DNA of 64,000 nt from CAZTHL01 sp964613585. Its GTDB lineage: Bacteria; Pseudomonadota; Alphaproteobacteria; DSM-16000; Inquilinaceae. Below, piece after piece: positions 7,390 to 15,931 of this stretch. Location: assembly GCA_964613585.1 (NCBI GenBank), contig CAZTHL010000005.1, forward strand, positions 1-64,000. The letters are read 5' to 3'. Positions within the stretch are counted from its first letter, which is position 1. Each line of letters starts with the position of its first letter. Position numbers and translations under genes: made by a program. Under the pieces are notes generated by a model. That model was not told the DNA's origin, made no database searches, and saw nothing but the letters and a program-made list of their open reading frames with translations.

Positions 7390-10300
7390 GCGGCCACCTC
7401 CATGCCGACTCCCTCGAGCCGGTCCTCGAGCTCTTCACCGGCCTCGCGCAGGGCGTCGAGTACCGACGGGTCGGGAGTCCAGTAGCGGCGCTCGTGCGCT
7501 TCGATCAGCCGGTTCGCCAGCTTGGCCGACGCCTTCGGATTGAGCGCGGCCAGGCGTTGGCGCATCTCGGCATCGAGCACGAAGGTGTCGGTGAAGCGCT
7601 GGTAGACCCACGGCGCCACCTGGCCGGTGGTTGCCGACCAGCCGAGCGTATTGGTGACCTGCGCCTCGATCTGCCGGACCCCCTCGTAGCCGTGCTCCAG
7701 CATGCCCTCGTACCATTTCGGGTTGAGGGCGCGGGTCCGCGTCTCGATCGCCACCTGCTCGGCCAGGGAACGGACCTTGCCCTGCCCGCGCGTCTGGTCG
7801 CCGATGTAGACCGGGATGCCGTCGCCGCGGGCCCGGCCGACGGCCTTGCTAACGCCGCCCAGCGTGTCGAAGTAGTGGTCGATCGTGGTGACGCCGCACT
7901 CGACCGATTCCAGGTTCTGGTAGGCGAGGTCGACGCCGGACAGGATCGACTGCAGGAGCGCGGCCTGCGCCTGCGGCCGGCCCTTGCGGCCGTACGCGAA
8001 GCACTTGCGACGCTGGTAGGCGTCGGCGAGCTGGTCCTCGTCGGTCCAGCAGCCATTGTCGATCAGGTGGTTGACGTTCGAGCCGTAGGCGCCGTCGGCG
8101 TTGCTGAACACCCGCAGCGCCGCCGTCTCCAGATCGCAGCCCTGGGCTGCCTGGTGCGCCAGCGCGTGCGCCCGCACGAAGTTCCGCTCCGGCGGCTCGT
8201 CGGCGGAGGCCGCCAGGAAGGCCGCCTCGGCCAGCAGCCGGGTCTGCAGCGGCAGCAGGTCGCGGAAGATGCCCGAAAGGGTCATCACCACATCGATGCG
8301 CGGCCGGCCCAACTCCTCGAGCGGGACCAGGTCGGCGCCGGCCAGCCGGCCGAAGCCGTCGAAGCGCGGCCGGGCGCCGATCAGCGCCAGCGCCTGGGCG
8401 ATCGGGCCGCCCTCGCTCTTCAGGTTGTCGGTGCCCCACAGCACCAGGGCGACCGTCTCGGGCAGCCCGTGGCCGTCCTCGGTGTGGCGGGCCAGCAGGC
8501 GATCCGCCTGGCGCGCCCCGTCGGCCACGGCGAAGGCGCTCGGGATCCGGAACGGATCGAACCCGTGGATATTGCGGCCGGTCGGCAGGATGGCCGGCGT
8601 GCGCAGGAGGTCGCCGCCCGGCACCGGGCGGATGTACCGGCCGTCGAGCGCGCGCAGGAGCGCCGGGATCTCCTGCTGCTCGGTGAGCAGGCGGTCGGTG
8701 GCCGCCAGCTCGCGCAGCACCTCGCCCAGCGGATCCTCGACCGGCAGGCCGGCGGCGGCCAGCGCCTGCCCGGGCGAGCCGCCGGCGACCAGGATCTCGA
8801 CCGCGGCGCGCGCCGGCTGGGCGCCGTGGGAGGCGTCGGCCAGGGCCAGCAGGAGGTCGGTCCGCTCCTCGGCCGAGGGCGCCCGGCCAAGGACGTGCAG
8901 GCCGTACGGGATCAGGGTGGCCTCCAGGTCGAGCACGGCCTCGCGCAGGCGCCCGATCTCGGCCTCGCCCGCGGGCATCCCCCGGGCGTCACGCGTGTCG
9001 CCGCCGTCGCCCGCGGCGGCCAGGAGATCCAGCTCTTCGGCCTGGGCACGGATCAGCCGGGCCAGATCCGCGCGTTCCGACGCCGCCTCCGGCGGCAGGC
9101 CACGCCACCGCTCGATCGTCGCCTTGAGGTCGGCGAGCCCGCGGTACAGACCGGCATGGGCGACCGGCGGAGTGAGGTAGCTGATCAGGGTCGCCGCGGC
9201 ACGCCGCTTGGCGATGGTGCCTTCCGACGGATTGTTGGCGGCATAGAGGTACAGGTTGGGCAGGTCGCCGATCAGCCGCTCCGGCCAGCAGGCCGCGGAC
9301 ATGCCGGACTGCTTGCCGGGCATGAATTCGAGCGCGCCATGGGTGCCGAAGTGCACGACGGCGTGGGCGCCGTGATCCTCGCGCAGGTAGCGGTAGAAGG
9401 CCGAGAAGGCGTGCGTGGGCGTAAAGCCCTTCTCGAACAGGAGGCGCATCGGGTCGCCCTCGTAGCCGAAGGCGGGCTGGACGCCGATCAGCACGTTGCC
9501 GAGCTCGACTCCGAGCACGAAGAGCGAGCGGCCGTCGCTCTGCTGGCGCCCGGGCGCCGGGCCCCACTGCCCCTCGATCTCGGCCAGGAACGGCTCCCGC
9601 CGGACATGGTCGTCGGCGCTGATGGCGGCGTGCACATTGGCCTCGGTGCCGTAGAACCCGGCGTTGCCACCGACCAGGCGCTCGCGCAGCGCGTCGGCCG
9701 TGGCCGGCACCTCGACCCGGTAGCCGGCCTCGGCAAGCGCCACCAGGGTGCGGCGCAGGGACTCGTACACCGACAGGTACGCGGCGGTGCCGGTGCCGCC
9801 CGCATTGGGCGGAAAGTTGAACAGCACGATCGCGACCTTGCGCTCGGCCGGCGGAGTGCGCCGCAGCGTGATCAGCCGGTCGACCCGGGCCGCCAGCCGG
9901 TCGATGCGCTCGGGGTGCGGCTGCAGGTCGCGCGCGCCCTCGGCGCCGGCGGCCTCGACCCGGCCGCCGTAGAGCATCGGCGCGATCGAGCCGTCGAGCT
10001 CGGGGATCGCGACCATCATCGTGGTCTCGACCGGCAGCAGGCCGTGGTCGGAGGCCTCCCAACGCTCCAGGCTCTGGAACTCGACGGCCTGGGCGGCGAC
10101 ATACGGCACGTCGAGCCGGGCCAGCATCTCCTGGGCGGCGCCGGCATCGTTGTAGGCCGGGCCGCCGACCAGCGAGAAGCCGGTGAGCGAGACCAGGGCG
10201 TCGATCGCCGGCCGGCCGTCGGCCAGGAAGAAGGCCTCGATCGCCGGCCGCGAGTCGAGGCCGCAGGCGAAGGCGGGGATGACCCGGTGGCCGCGCGCCT

Positions 10301-11126
10301 CCAGCGCCGCGATCACCGCGTCGTAATGGGCGGTGTTGCCGGCCAGCACGTAGGAGCGCATGACCAGCACGCCGACGGTGGTGCCGCCGGGCCGCGCCGG
10401 CCGCGGCAGCGCCTCGACGCTCTCGCTGATGCGGCCGGGCAGGCGGGGGTGGTACAGGCCGGTGTCCGGGTACTCGACCGGCATGCCGGTCGACACGTTG
10501 CCGCGCAGGCCGCGGCGCAGGCCGTCCGCGTAGCGGTCGACCAGGAGCCGCACCATGTTGGCGATGTTCTCCTCGGAGCCCGCCAGCAGGTACTGCAGCG
10601 TCAGGAAGTAGGCGCGGACGTCCTGGGCCGTGCCGGGAATGAAGCGCAGGATCTTCGGCAGCCGGCGCAGCATGGCCATCTGCTGGGCGCCGGCGCTGGC
10701 CGTCTTATTCCTGCCGCCGCGCAGCCGCTTGAGCAGGCCGATGGCGCCGCCGGACGAGCTGTCCATGCGGAACTGGCCGACCCGGGTCAGCCGGATCACC
10801 TCCCCGCCGGACATGCAGCCCACCATGGCGTCGCACTGCTCCCGGCGCGCCTGCAGCCAGGGCAGCACCGCCTGGATGTGCTCCTCCATGAACAGCATGT
10901 TGGCGATGATGATGTCGCCTTCGGCGATGTCGGCGCGGCAGCGCTCGAGCGCGTCCGGGTCGTGCTCCCACTCGGCCGCGGCGTGCAGCCGGAAGCTCAG
11001 GCCCGGCAGCTCGGCGGCCAGGGCGGCGGCGGCGCGCTCGGCCGCGCTCGCCAGATGCCCGTCCAGGGTGACGAGGACGACACGCACGGCGACCGGCTCA
11101 GCGGCTGTAGTGGGCCTTGGCATCAT
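7386..11126 (-). CDS. bchH: Mg-chelatase subunit H
   Basis: A very large protein (about 1,246 residues) of the CobN/Mg-chelatase H family, the porphyrin-binding subunit that inserts Mg2+ into protoporphyrin IX. Family motifs include MLFMEEHIQAVLPWL, GCMSGGEVIRLTRVG, HFGTHGALEFMPGKQ and YAANNPSEGTIAKRR. The start is uncertain: paired ATGs at 11126 and 11123 have a GAG seven bases upstream and overlap bchB by 28 bases, while a GTG at 11087 lies ten bases after the bchB stop but has no good ribosome site. Partner subunits BchI and BchD are not in the window. Confidence 0.95.
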   Translation of the reverse strand: MMPRPTTAAEPVAVRVVLVTLDGHLASAAERAAAALAAELPGLSFRLHAAAEWEHDPDALERCRADIAEGDIIIANMLFMEEHIQAVLPWLQARREQCDAMVGCMSGGEVIRLTRVGQFRMDSSSGGAIGLLKRLRGGRNKTASAGAQQMAMLRRLPKILRFIPGTAQDVRAYFLTLQYLLAGSEENIANMVRLLVDRYADGLRRGLRGNVSTGMPVEYPDTGLYHPRLPGRISESVEALPRPARPGGTTVGVLVMRSYVLAGNTAHYDAVIAALEARGHRVIPAFACGLDSRPAIEAFFLADGRPAIDALVSLTGFSLVGGPAYNDAGAAQEMLARLDVPYVAAQAVEFQSLERWEASDHGLLPVETTMMVAIPELDGSIAPMLYGGRVEAAGAEGARDLQPHPERIDRLAARVDRLITLRRTPPAERKVAIVLFNFPPNAGGTGTAAYLSVYESLRRTLVALAEAGYRVEVPATADALRERLVGGNAGFYGTEANVHAAISADDHVRREPFLAEIEGQWGPAPGRQQSDGRSLFVLGVELGNVLIGVQPAFGYEGDPMRLLFEKGFTPTHAFSAFYRYLREDHGAHAVVHFGTHGALEFMPGKQSGMSAACWPERLIGDLPNLYLYAANNPSEGTIAKRRAAATLISYLTPPVAHAGLYRGLADLKATIERWRGLPPEAASERADLARLIRAQAEELDLLAAAGDGGDTRDARGMPAGEAEIGRLREAVLDLEATLIPYGLHVLGRAPSAEERTDLLLALADASHGAQPARAAVEILVAGGSPGQALAAAGLPVEDPLGEVLRELAATDRLLTEQQEIPALLRALDGRYIRPVPGGDLLRTPAILPTGRNIHGFDPFRIPSAFAVADGARQADRLLARHTEDGHGLPETVALVLWGTDNLKSEGGPIAQALALIGARPRFDGFGRLAGADLVPLEELGRPRIDVVMTLSGIFRDLLPLQTRLLAEAAFLAASADEPPERNFVRAHALAHQAAQGCDLETAALRVFSNADGAYGSNVNHLIDNGCWTDEDQLADAYQRRKCFAYGRKGRPQAQAALLQSILSGVDLAYQNLESVECGVTTIDHYFDTLGGVSKAVGRARGDGIPVYIGDQTRGQGKVRSLAEQVAIETRTRALNPKWYEGMLEHGYEGVRQIEAQVTNTLGWSATTGQVAPWVYQRFTDTFVLDAEMRQRLAALNPKASAKLANRLIEAHERRYWTPDPSVLDALREAGEELEDRLEGVGMEVAA

Positions 11127-12678
11127 AAAGCGTCTCAACCGTGATCTGCGCCGCCCCGTGGTCGCGGGCGAAGCGCTCGGTGTTGCGGCGGGCCTTGCCG
11201 CGGACGAAGAACGGGATCTTGCGCAGCTCCGCCTCCGCGTCGGCAGACCAGCGGATCACCCCGGACCCGGGGGCCGCGGCCGGCTCGGGCGCGGTGGAAG
11301 ACGGCGGAGGCTGCCGGGGTGCGGCGGCGTCGGGGCGGAGCCGGCCGAGATGCGACGGGCCCGCCTCCTCGTGGAACTCGAAGTCCTCCCGGAACATGCC
11401 GAGCAGGTGCTCCTCCAGGCCCATCATCAGCGGATGCACCCAGGTGTCGAAGAGCACGTTGGCTCCCTCGAAGCCCATCTGCGGCGAGGTACGGGCCGGG
11501 AAGTCCTGGACATGGACCGGCGCGGAGATGACAGCGCAGGGGATGCCGAGGCGCTTGGCGATATGCCGCTCCATCTGCGTGCCCAGCACCAGCTCCGGCT
11601 GCTGGGCCGCGATCGCCGCCTCGACCTCGAGATAGTCGTCGGTGATCAGCGGCTCGACGCCGTGCCGATCCGCCGCCGCGCGCACCTCTCGGGCGAATTC
11701 GCGATTGTAGGCGCCGAGGCCGACGACCTCGAGCCCCAGCTCCTCGGCGGCCACCCGGGCGGCCGCGACGGCATGGGTGGCGTCGCCGAAGATGAAGACG
11801 CGCTTGCCGGTGAGGTAGTGCGAGTCGACCGAGCGCGAGTACCAGGGCAGCCGCGAGCCGGCCTCGGCCAGCACCGGCGCGGGATCGACCCCGGCCAGGG
11901 CGGCGACCTCCTCGACGAACGCGCGGGTGGCGCCGACGCCGATCGGCACCGTGGCGACCGAGGGCTGGCCGAAGCGTCGCTTGAGCCAAGCGGCGGCCGG
12001 GGCGGCGATCTCCGGATAGAGCACGACGTTGAAGTCGGCCTCGCCGAGCCGGGCCAGATCGGCCGGGCTGGCGCCGAGCGGCGCAGTCACCGAAACCGCC
12101 ACACCGAGCCGCTCGAGCAGCCGGACGATCTCCGGCAGGTCGTCGCGGTGGCGGAAGCCGAGCGCGACCGGTCCCAGGATGTTGCAGCTCGGCCGCCGGC
12201 CGGTCGGCCGGGCGCGGTCCTCGTCCGCGGGCGCGGCGGCGCCGGCGAAGGCGCGCACGAGGCTGAGCAAGGTTTCCGAGGCGCCCCAGCCTTCCTTGCG
12301 CTGATAGGCGGACAGCTCGAGCGGCACCACGGGGATCGGCAGATCAAGCGCCCGAGCCAAGCCGCCCGGATCGTCCTGGATCAGCTCGGCCGTGCAGGAG
12401 GCGCCGACCAGCAGCGCCTGCGGCCGGAACCGCTCGCAGGCCGCGCGCGCGGTGCTCTGGAACAGCTCGGCGGTGTCGCCGCCCAGGTCGCGGGCCTGGA
12501 AGGTCGTGTAGGTGACCGGCGGCCGGCCGGGCCGGCGCTCGATCATGGTGAACAGCAGATCGGCGTAGGTGTCGCCCTGCGGCGCGTGGAGCACGAGGTG
12601 CACGCCCTCCATGGCGGCGGCCACGCGCATCGCCCCGACATGGGGTGGGCCCTCGTAGGTCCAGACGGTGAGGTCCAT
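11098..12678 (-). CDS. bchB: Light-independent protochlorophyllide reductase subunit B
   Basis: A 526-residue NifK-like subunit. Asp36 (HAPQGDTYAD), the unusual carboxylate ligand of the catalytic 4Fe-4S cluster, is in its expected position. C95 in GASCTAEL is a bridging cluster ligand. The segment SRSVDSHYLTGKRVFIFGDA carries the Asp (285 here) equivalent to the catalytic proton donor. The C-terminal WSADAEAELRKIPFFVRGKA domain is intact. With BchN it forms the heterotetramer that reduces ring D of protochlorophyllide. A Pro/Ala linker of about 30 residues precedes the C-terminal domain. It begins three bases after bchN. Confidence 0.97.
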   Translation of the reverse strand: MDLTVWTYEGPPHVGAMRVAAAMEGVHLVLHAPQGDTYADLLFTMIERRPGRPPVTYTTFQARDLGGDTAELFQSTARAACERFRPQALLVGASCTAELIQDDPGGLARALDLPIPVVPLELSAYQRKEGWGASETLLSLVRAFAGAAAPADEDRARPTGRRPSCNILGPVALGFRHRDDLPEIVRLLERLGVAVSVTAPLGASPADLARLGEADFNVVLYPEIAAPAAAWLKRRFGQPSVATVPIGVGATRAFVEEVAALAGVDPAPVLAEAGSRLPWYSRSVDSHYLTGKRVFIFGDATHAVAAARVAAEELGLEVVGLGAYNREFAREVRAAADRHGVEPLITDDYLEVEAAIAAQQPELVLGTQMERHIAKRLGIPCAVISAPVHVQDFPARTSPQMGFEGANVLFDTWVHPLMMGLEEHLLGMFREDFEFHEEAGPSHLGRLRPDAAAPRQPPPSSTAPEPAAAPGSGVIRWSADAEAELRKIPFFVRGKARRNTERFARDHGAAQITVETLYDAKAHYSR

Positions 12679-12681
12679 GGC

Positions 12682-13986
12682 TCAGACCCCGAGTCGGGCG
12701 CGCCGGTCGAGCGGCCGGTCGAACAGCGCGGCGAGGTCGCCGGCCTGCTCGTAGCCCTGGATCGGCGTGAAGACGAGTTCGATGGACCACTTCGTCGCCA
12801 GCCCCTCGGCCTCGAGCGGGTTGGCGAGGCCGAGGCCGCAGACGGTGAGGTCGGGTCGCGCCGCCCGGCAGCGGTCGAGCTGGCGCTCGACGTCCTGGCC
12901 CTCGCTGACCAGGGTGCCCTCGGGCAGGAGCGCAAGCTCCTCGGCCAGATGCCTCTGATTGAGGTAGGGGGTGCCGACCTCGACCAGCTCCATGCCGAGC
13001 TCGCGCGCCAGGAAGCGGGCCAGCGGCGGCTCCAGCTGCGAGTCGGGGAAGAAGAAGACGCGGCGGCCGGCCAGCCGCTCCCGGTGCCGCGCGACCGCCC
13101 GCTCGGCGCGCTCGCGCGCCGGCGCGGTGACCCAGCGTACGGTCATCGGATCGACCCGCCAGGCGCGCGCCGCCGCCTCGAGCCAGAGGGTCGTGCCCTC
13201 GGCGCCGAGCGGGAACGGCGCGGCGATCCGCCGGGCGCCCCGGGCCTCGAGCGCCCGGGCCGTGTCCGCCAGGAAGGGCTGGGCAAGCAGGAACCGGGTC
13301 CCGGGGCCGACCGGGGGCAGGTCGGCTGCCCGCCGCGGCGGCAGGAAGCGCATCGGACCGATGCCGAGGCTCTCGAGCAGCCGGCGCATCTGGTCCTCGA
13401 CCAGATCGGCCAGGGTGCCGACCACCAGGAGCGAGGGATCCGCATCCGGCGCCTCGGCCGGCAGTCCGGGCACCAGCGCGGCGAGGCAGGCGTCCTCGCC
13501 CTGGGTGAAGGTGGTCTCAATGCCGCTGCCCGAGTAGCTGAGCACCGTGAGGTCGGGGGCGTGCGCCTCGGTCAGGCGGGCCGCGGCCTTGTCCAGATCG
13601 AGCTTGATGACCTCCGAGGGGCAGGACCCGACGAGGAACAGCAGCCGGATCTCGGGGCGGCGCTCGACCAGGCGGGCCACGGTGCGCTCAAGCTCCTCGT
13701 GCAGGTCGGCCATGCCCGCCAGGTCGCGCTCGCCGAGCACGGCGGTGGCGAAGCGCGGCTCGGCGAAGATCATCACCCCGGCGGCCGACTGCAGCAGGTG
13801 CGCGCAGGTGCGCGAGCCGACCACCAGGAAGAACGCGTCCTGGATCTTCCGGTGCAGCCAGACGACCCCGGTCAGGCCGCAGAACACCTCCCGCTGTCCG
13901 CGCTCGCGGAGGATCGGGGCGGGTCCGCGGCCCGGAGCCTCGGCGGGCGAGGCGGGGACCGGCGAGGCGAGCGCGGCCGCGGTCAT
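12682..13986 (-). CDS. bchN: Light-independent protochlorophyllide reductase subunit N
   Basis: A 434-residue NifD-like subunit. Three cluster cysteines are seen at C36 (EVFCGLTG), C61 (GSRTCAHL) and C122 (VGSCPSE); their spacing equals the C26/C51/C112 set described for Rhodobacter BchN, shifted by ten residues. It pairs with BchB to form the catalytic component. The ATG at 13986 overlaps the bchF stop (ATGA). The N-terminal ~20 residues are a Pro/Ala-rich extension compared with the family. Confidence 0.97.
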   Translation of the reverse strand: MTAAALASPVPASPAEAPGRGPAPILRERGQREVFCGLTGVVWLHRKIQDAFFLVVGSRTCAHLLQSAAGVMIFAEPRFATAVLGERDLAGMADLHEELERTVARLVERRPEIRLLFLVGSCPSEVIKLDLDKAAARLTEAHAPDLTVLSYSGSGIETTFTQGEDACLAALVPGLPAEAPDADPSLLVVGTLADLVEDQMRRLLESLGIGPMRFLPPRRAADLPPVGPGTRFLLAQPFLADTARALEARGARRIAAPFPLGAEGTTLWLEAAARAWRVDPMTVRWVTAPARERAERAVARHRERLAGRRVFFFPDSQLEPPLARFLARELGMELVEVGTPYLNQRHLAEELALLPEGTLVSEGQDVERQLDRCRAARPDLTVCGLGLANPLEAEGLATKWSIELVFTPIQGYEQAGDLAALFDRPLDRRARLGV

Positions 13987-14594
13987 CGGGCGAACTCGAC
14001 GCCCCCGGGTCCGCTCGACTCGATCATGGACTGCAGGCGCGCCGCGCGCAGCTTCAGCAAGAACTGAGCGGCGTTGACGACGTAGGCGGCATAGGCGGCG
14101 AGCGCCAGCAGCATCTGCTCGTGGGCGGAGCCCCAGCCGAGGACGAGCGCGCCCAGATAGGCGGTGTGCAGGGCCAGCACGATGATGCTGACCGCGTCCT
14201 CCCAGAAAAACGGCCGGGCGAACAGGTAGCGGCCGAAGACGTCCTTTTCCCAGACCGATCCGGTGATCATGATGGTGTAGAGGACGAGGGTCTTGACGAC
14301 GATCGAGCCGGTGGCGAGCGCCAAGCCCTCGCCGGTCGCCAGGTACCGGAGGACGAGGCCGAGGCTGATGAGGAAGACGGCGAACTGCAGCGGTGCCAGC
14401 ACGCCCTGCACCTTTGTCCACGGCGAGGCGTCGCGGCGGCGGCGCTCCTCGAGGGTGTAGATGGGCAGGGGCGCCGGCGCCGGCCGGGCCGGGGCGTGAT
14501 GCAGGGTGGTTGCGCCCTCGTGGGCCGCCCAGGGGCAGCAGTCCACGGTCTCGAACATTCGGTCGACAGCGCTGAATATGTTCACGGTCAGCAT
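13983..14594 (-). CDS. bchF: 3-vinyl bacteriochlorophyllide hydratase
   Basis: The BchF core begins at YTLEERRRRDASPWTKVQG and continues through helices that include FFWEDAVSIIVLALHTAYLG and YAAYVVNAAQFLLKLRAA. It hydrates the C3 vinyl group on the route to bacteriochlorophyllide a. From the ATG at 14594, which has GGAGGG seven bases upstream, the protein is 203 residues. That gives a roughly 45-residue N-terminal extension (with a CC pair, then His and Pro/Ala-rich) not usual in the family. It is the first gene of the leftward superoperon and lies downstream of the dyad operator at 14767-14800. Confidence 0.93.
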   Translation of the reverse strand: MLTVNIFSAVDRMFETVDCCPWAAHEGATTLHHAPARPAPAPLPIYTLEERRRRDASPWTKVQGVLAPLQFAVFLISLGLVLRYLATGEGLALATGSIVVKTLVLYTIMITGSVWEKDVFGRYLFARPFFWEDAVSIIVLALHTAYLGALVLGWGSAHEQMLLALAAYAAYVVNAAQFLLKLRAARLQSMIESSGPGGVEFAR

Positions 14595-14743
14595 CGCTCG
14601 CCCTCCGCGCGGCCAGTGGCTGGCTGGATCGGACGGCACGCGAGGCGCCCGTGGCGGGGGCGCCGGCGGCGGACACGGTCTCGACCTGAGGTAGGGCTGC
14701 GAAGCGTGTCCAAGCCGGCCTCTTCTCCATGCCGTCAACGGGA

Positions 14744-14825
14744 GCCTAGAGCCGGCTCGGCCGGTGTGTCAACATGCCTTTACGTCGAGATCAGTTGACA
14801 CGCCCCGCCGGGAGAGGGGTAAATT
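14744..14825. promoter_or_regulatory. Divergent bchF/ppaA promoter region with PpsR-like dyad operator
   Basis: TGTCAAC at 14767-14773 and GTTGACA at 14794-14800 are perfect inverted repeats. Each arm gives a TGT-N12-ACG half-operator resembling the PpsR/CrtJ consensus TGT-N12-ACA, and the two half-operators share a central ACGT. Each arm also contains TTGACA in -35 orientation. Rightward, TTGACA at 14795-14800 could pair with TAAATT at 14820-14825 for ppaA. Leftward, TTGACA (14772-14767) could pair with TCTAGG (14750-14745) for bchF. PpsR bound here would cover both -35 boxes. The rest of 14595-14987 has no convincing gene. Confidence 0.65.
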
Positions 14826-14987
14826 GATCTAGACACCCCTCGATAACGTTTCGTCGGTGCTGGGAAGAGTTCTAGAATGCTGGCAGCGGCAACAACCATA
14901 ACCCGGCCCAGGAGGAAGAGCGGAGACGCAGCCAGGCACCGGCGAGCGAAGACTCGTATGTGCGCCCGAATTTCATGGAGGGGGGAA

Positions 14988-15908
14988 ATGGACGGCTTGA
15001 GGAGTGGATTCCCGGCCGCCAGGAAGGATCGGAGGGCGCCGGACGCGCCCGACAGCCATCGTCAGGGCTTCAGCAACGGCGACGCGGCCGCGACCAGGGT
15101 CGCCTTCGCTCAGGGTTGGGGCTCGGAGGAGCATCTCGCCGGCCTGGTCAGGACCATAGAGGGTGAGATCATCCCGCGGCTCATGCTCGCCCATCGCGAC
15201 TCGGCGGCGCCGGCGCGCCGGCCCGGCGAGGAGCCGGCCGAACCGACGGCGGAGGACGTCGCCGAGTTCGCCGGCCTGGTGCTGCGGGGCGAGGCCGAGG
15301 CCATGGGCTTCCTGGGCGAGGCCCGGGCCCGGGGCATGCCGTGGGACACCATCCTGCTGCATCTGCTGGCGCCGACGGCGCGCCGGCTGGGTGACCTCTG
15401 GGTGGAGGACCTGTGCGACTTCACCGATGTCACCGTGGGGCTCTGCCGGCTCCACGAGATCCTGCACGAGATCACCGCGAGCTCCGACCGAACGGTCGAG
15501 CCGCGCGGCGACGCCCACCGGGTCCTCCTGGTGCCGGCGCCGGGCGAGCAGCACTCCTTCGGCCTGATCATGGTCGTCGAGTTCTTCCGCCGGGCCGGAT
15601 GGGATGTGTGGGGCGAGCCGTCCCTGTCGAGCCGCGACCTGAGCAATCTGGTCCGCGCCCAGTGGTTCGAGCTGGTCGGGCTGTCGACCAGCTGCGACAA
15701 CCGACTCGAGCAATTGACGCAGGAGATCCGGACGATCCGTGCCAAGTCGTGCAATCCCGACGTCGTTGTCATGGTTGGCGGGCGGGTGTTCTGCGAGCGG
15801 CCCGAGCTGGCCGAAGCAGTGGGCGCCGACGCCACGGCCATGGACGGACGGGACGCCGCGATCAAGGCCGAGACCCTGTTGGAGGCGGTGACCCCACGCC
15901 GCCGTTAG
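14988..15908 (+). CDS. ppaA: PpaA/AerR-type cobalamin-binding photosynthesis regulator
   Basis: About 306 residues from the ATG at 14988, chosen for the strong GGAGGGGGG just upstream; the in-frame extension to 14877 lacks such a site. The C-terminal half is a short B12-binding fold: VLLVPAPGEQHSFGL with the conserved His, then VEFFRRAGWDVWGE, LVGLSTSCDN and VVVMVGGRVF. The N-terminal half is helical (FAGLVLRGEAEAMGFL). In purple bacteria PpaA/AerR antagonises PpsR/CrtJ in a cobalamin- and light-dependent manner. It sits 23 bases before ppsR and is divergent from bchF, the usual arrangement. Confidence 0.92.
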   Translation: MDGLRSGFPAARKDRRAPDAPDSHRQGFSNGDAAATRVAFAQGWGSEEHLAGLVRTIEGEIIPRLMLAHRDSAAPARRPGEEPAEPTAEDVAEFAGLVLRGEAEAMGFLGEARARGMPWDTILLHLLAPTARRLGDLWVEDLCDFTDVTVGLCRLHEILHEITASSDRTVEPRGDAHRVLLVPAPGEQHSFGLIMVVEFFRRAGWDVWGEPSLSSRDLSNLVRAQWFELVGLSTSCDNRLEQLTQEIRTIRAKSCNPDVVVMVGGRVFCERPELAEAVGADATAMDGRDAAIKAETLLEAVTPRRR

Positions 15909-15931
15909 AAAGGCAATCTAGGTCGGCGGCC

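Noticed and set aside
7494..11144. 1,216-codon plus-strand open frame antisense to bchH, and similar long antisense frames at 10630-14067 and 56513-59902
   Set aside because: They mirror well-supported genes codon for codon in a GC-rich genome, are rich in Arg/Gly/Ala/Gln low-complexity sequence and show no family motifs.
15413..15931. Long in-frame extension upstream of ppsR
   Set aside because: It runs through the well-supported ppaA gene; homologues of PpsR begin near MEKRVASS at 15932.
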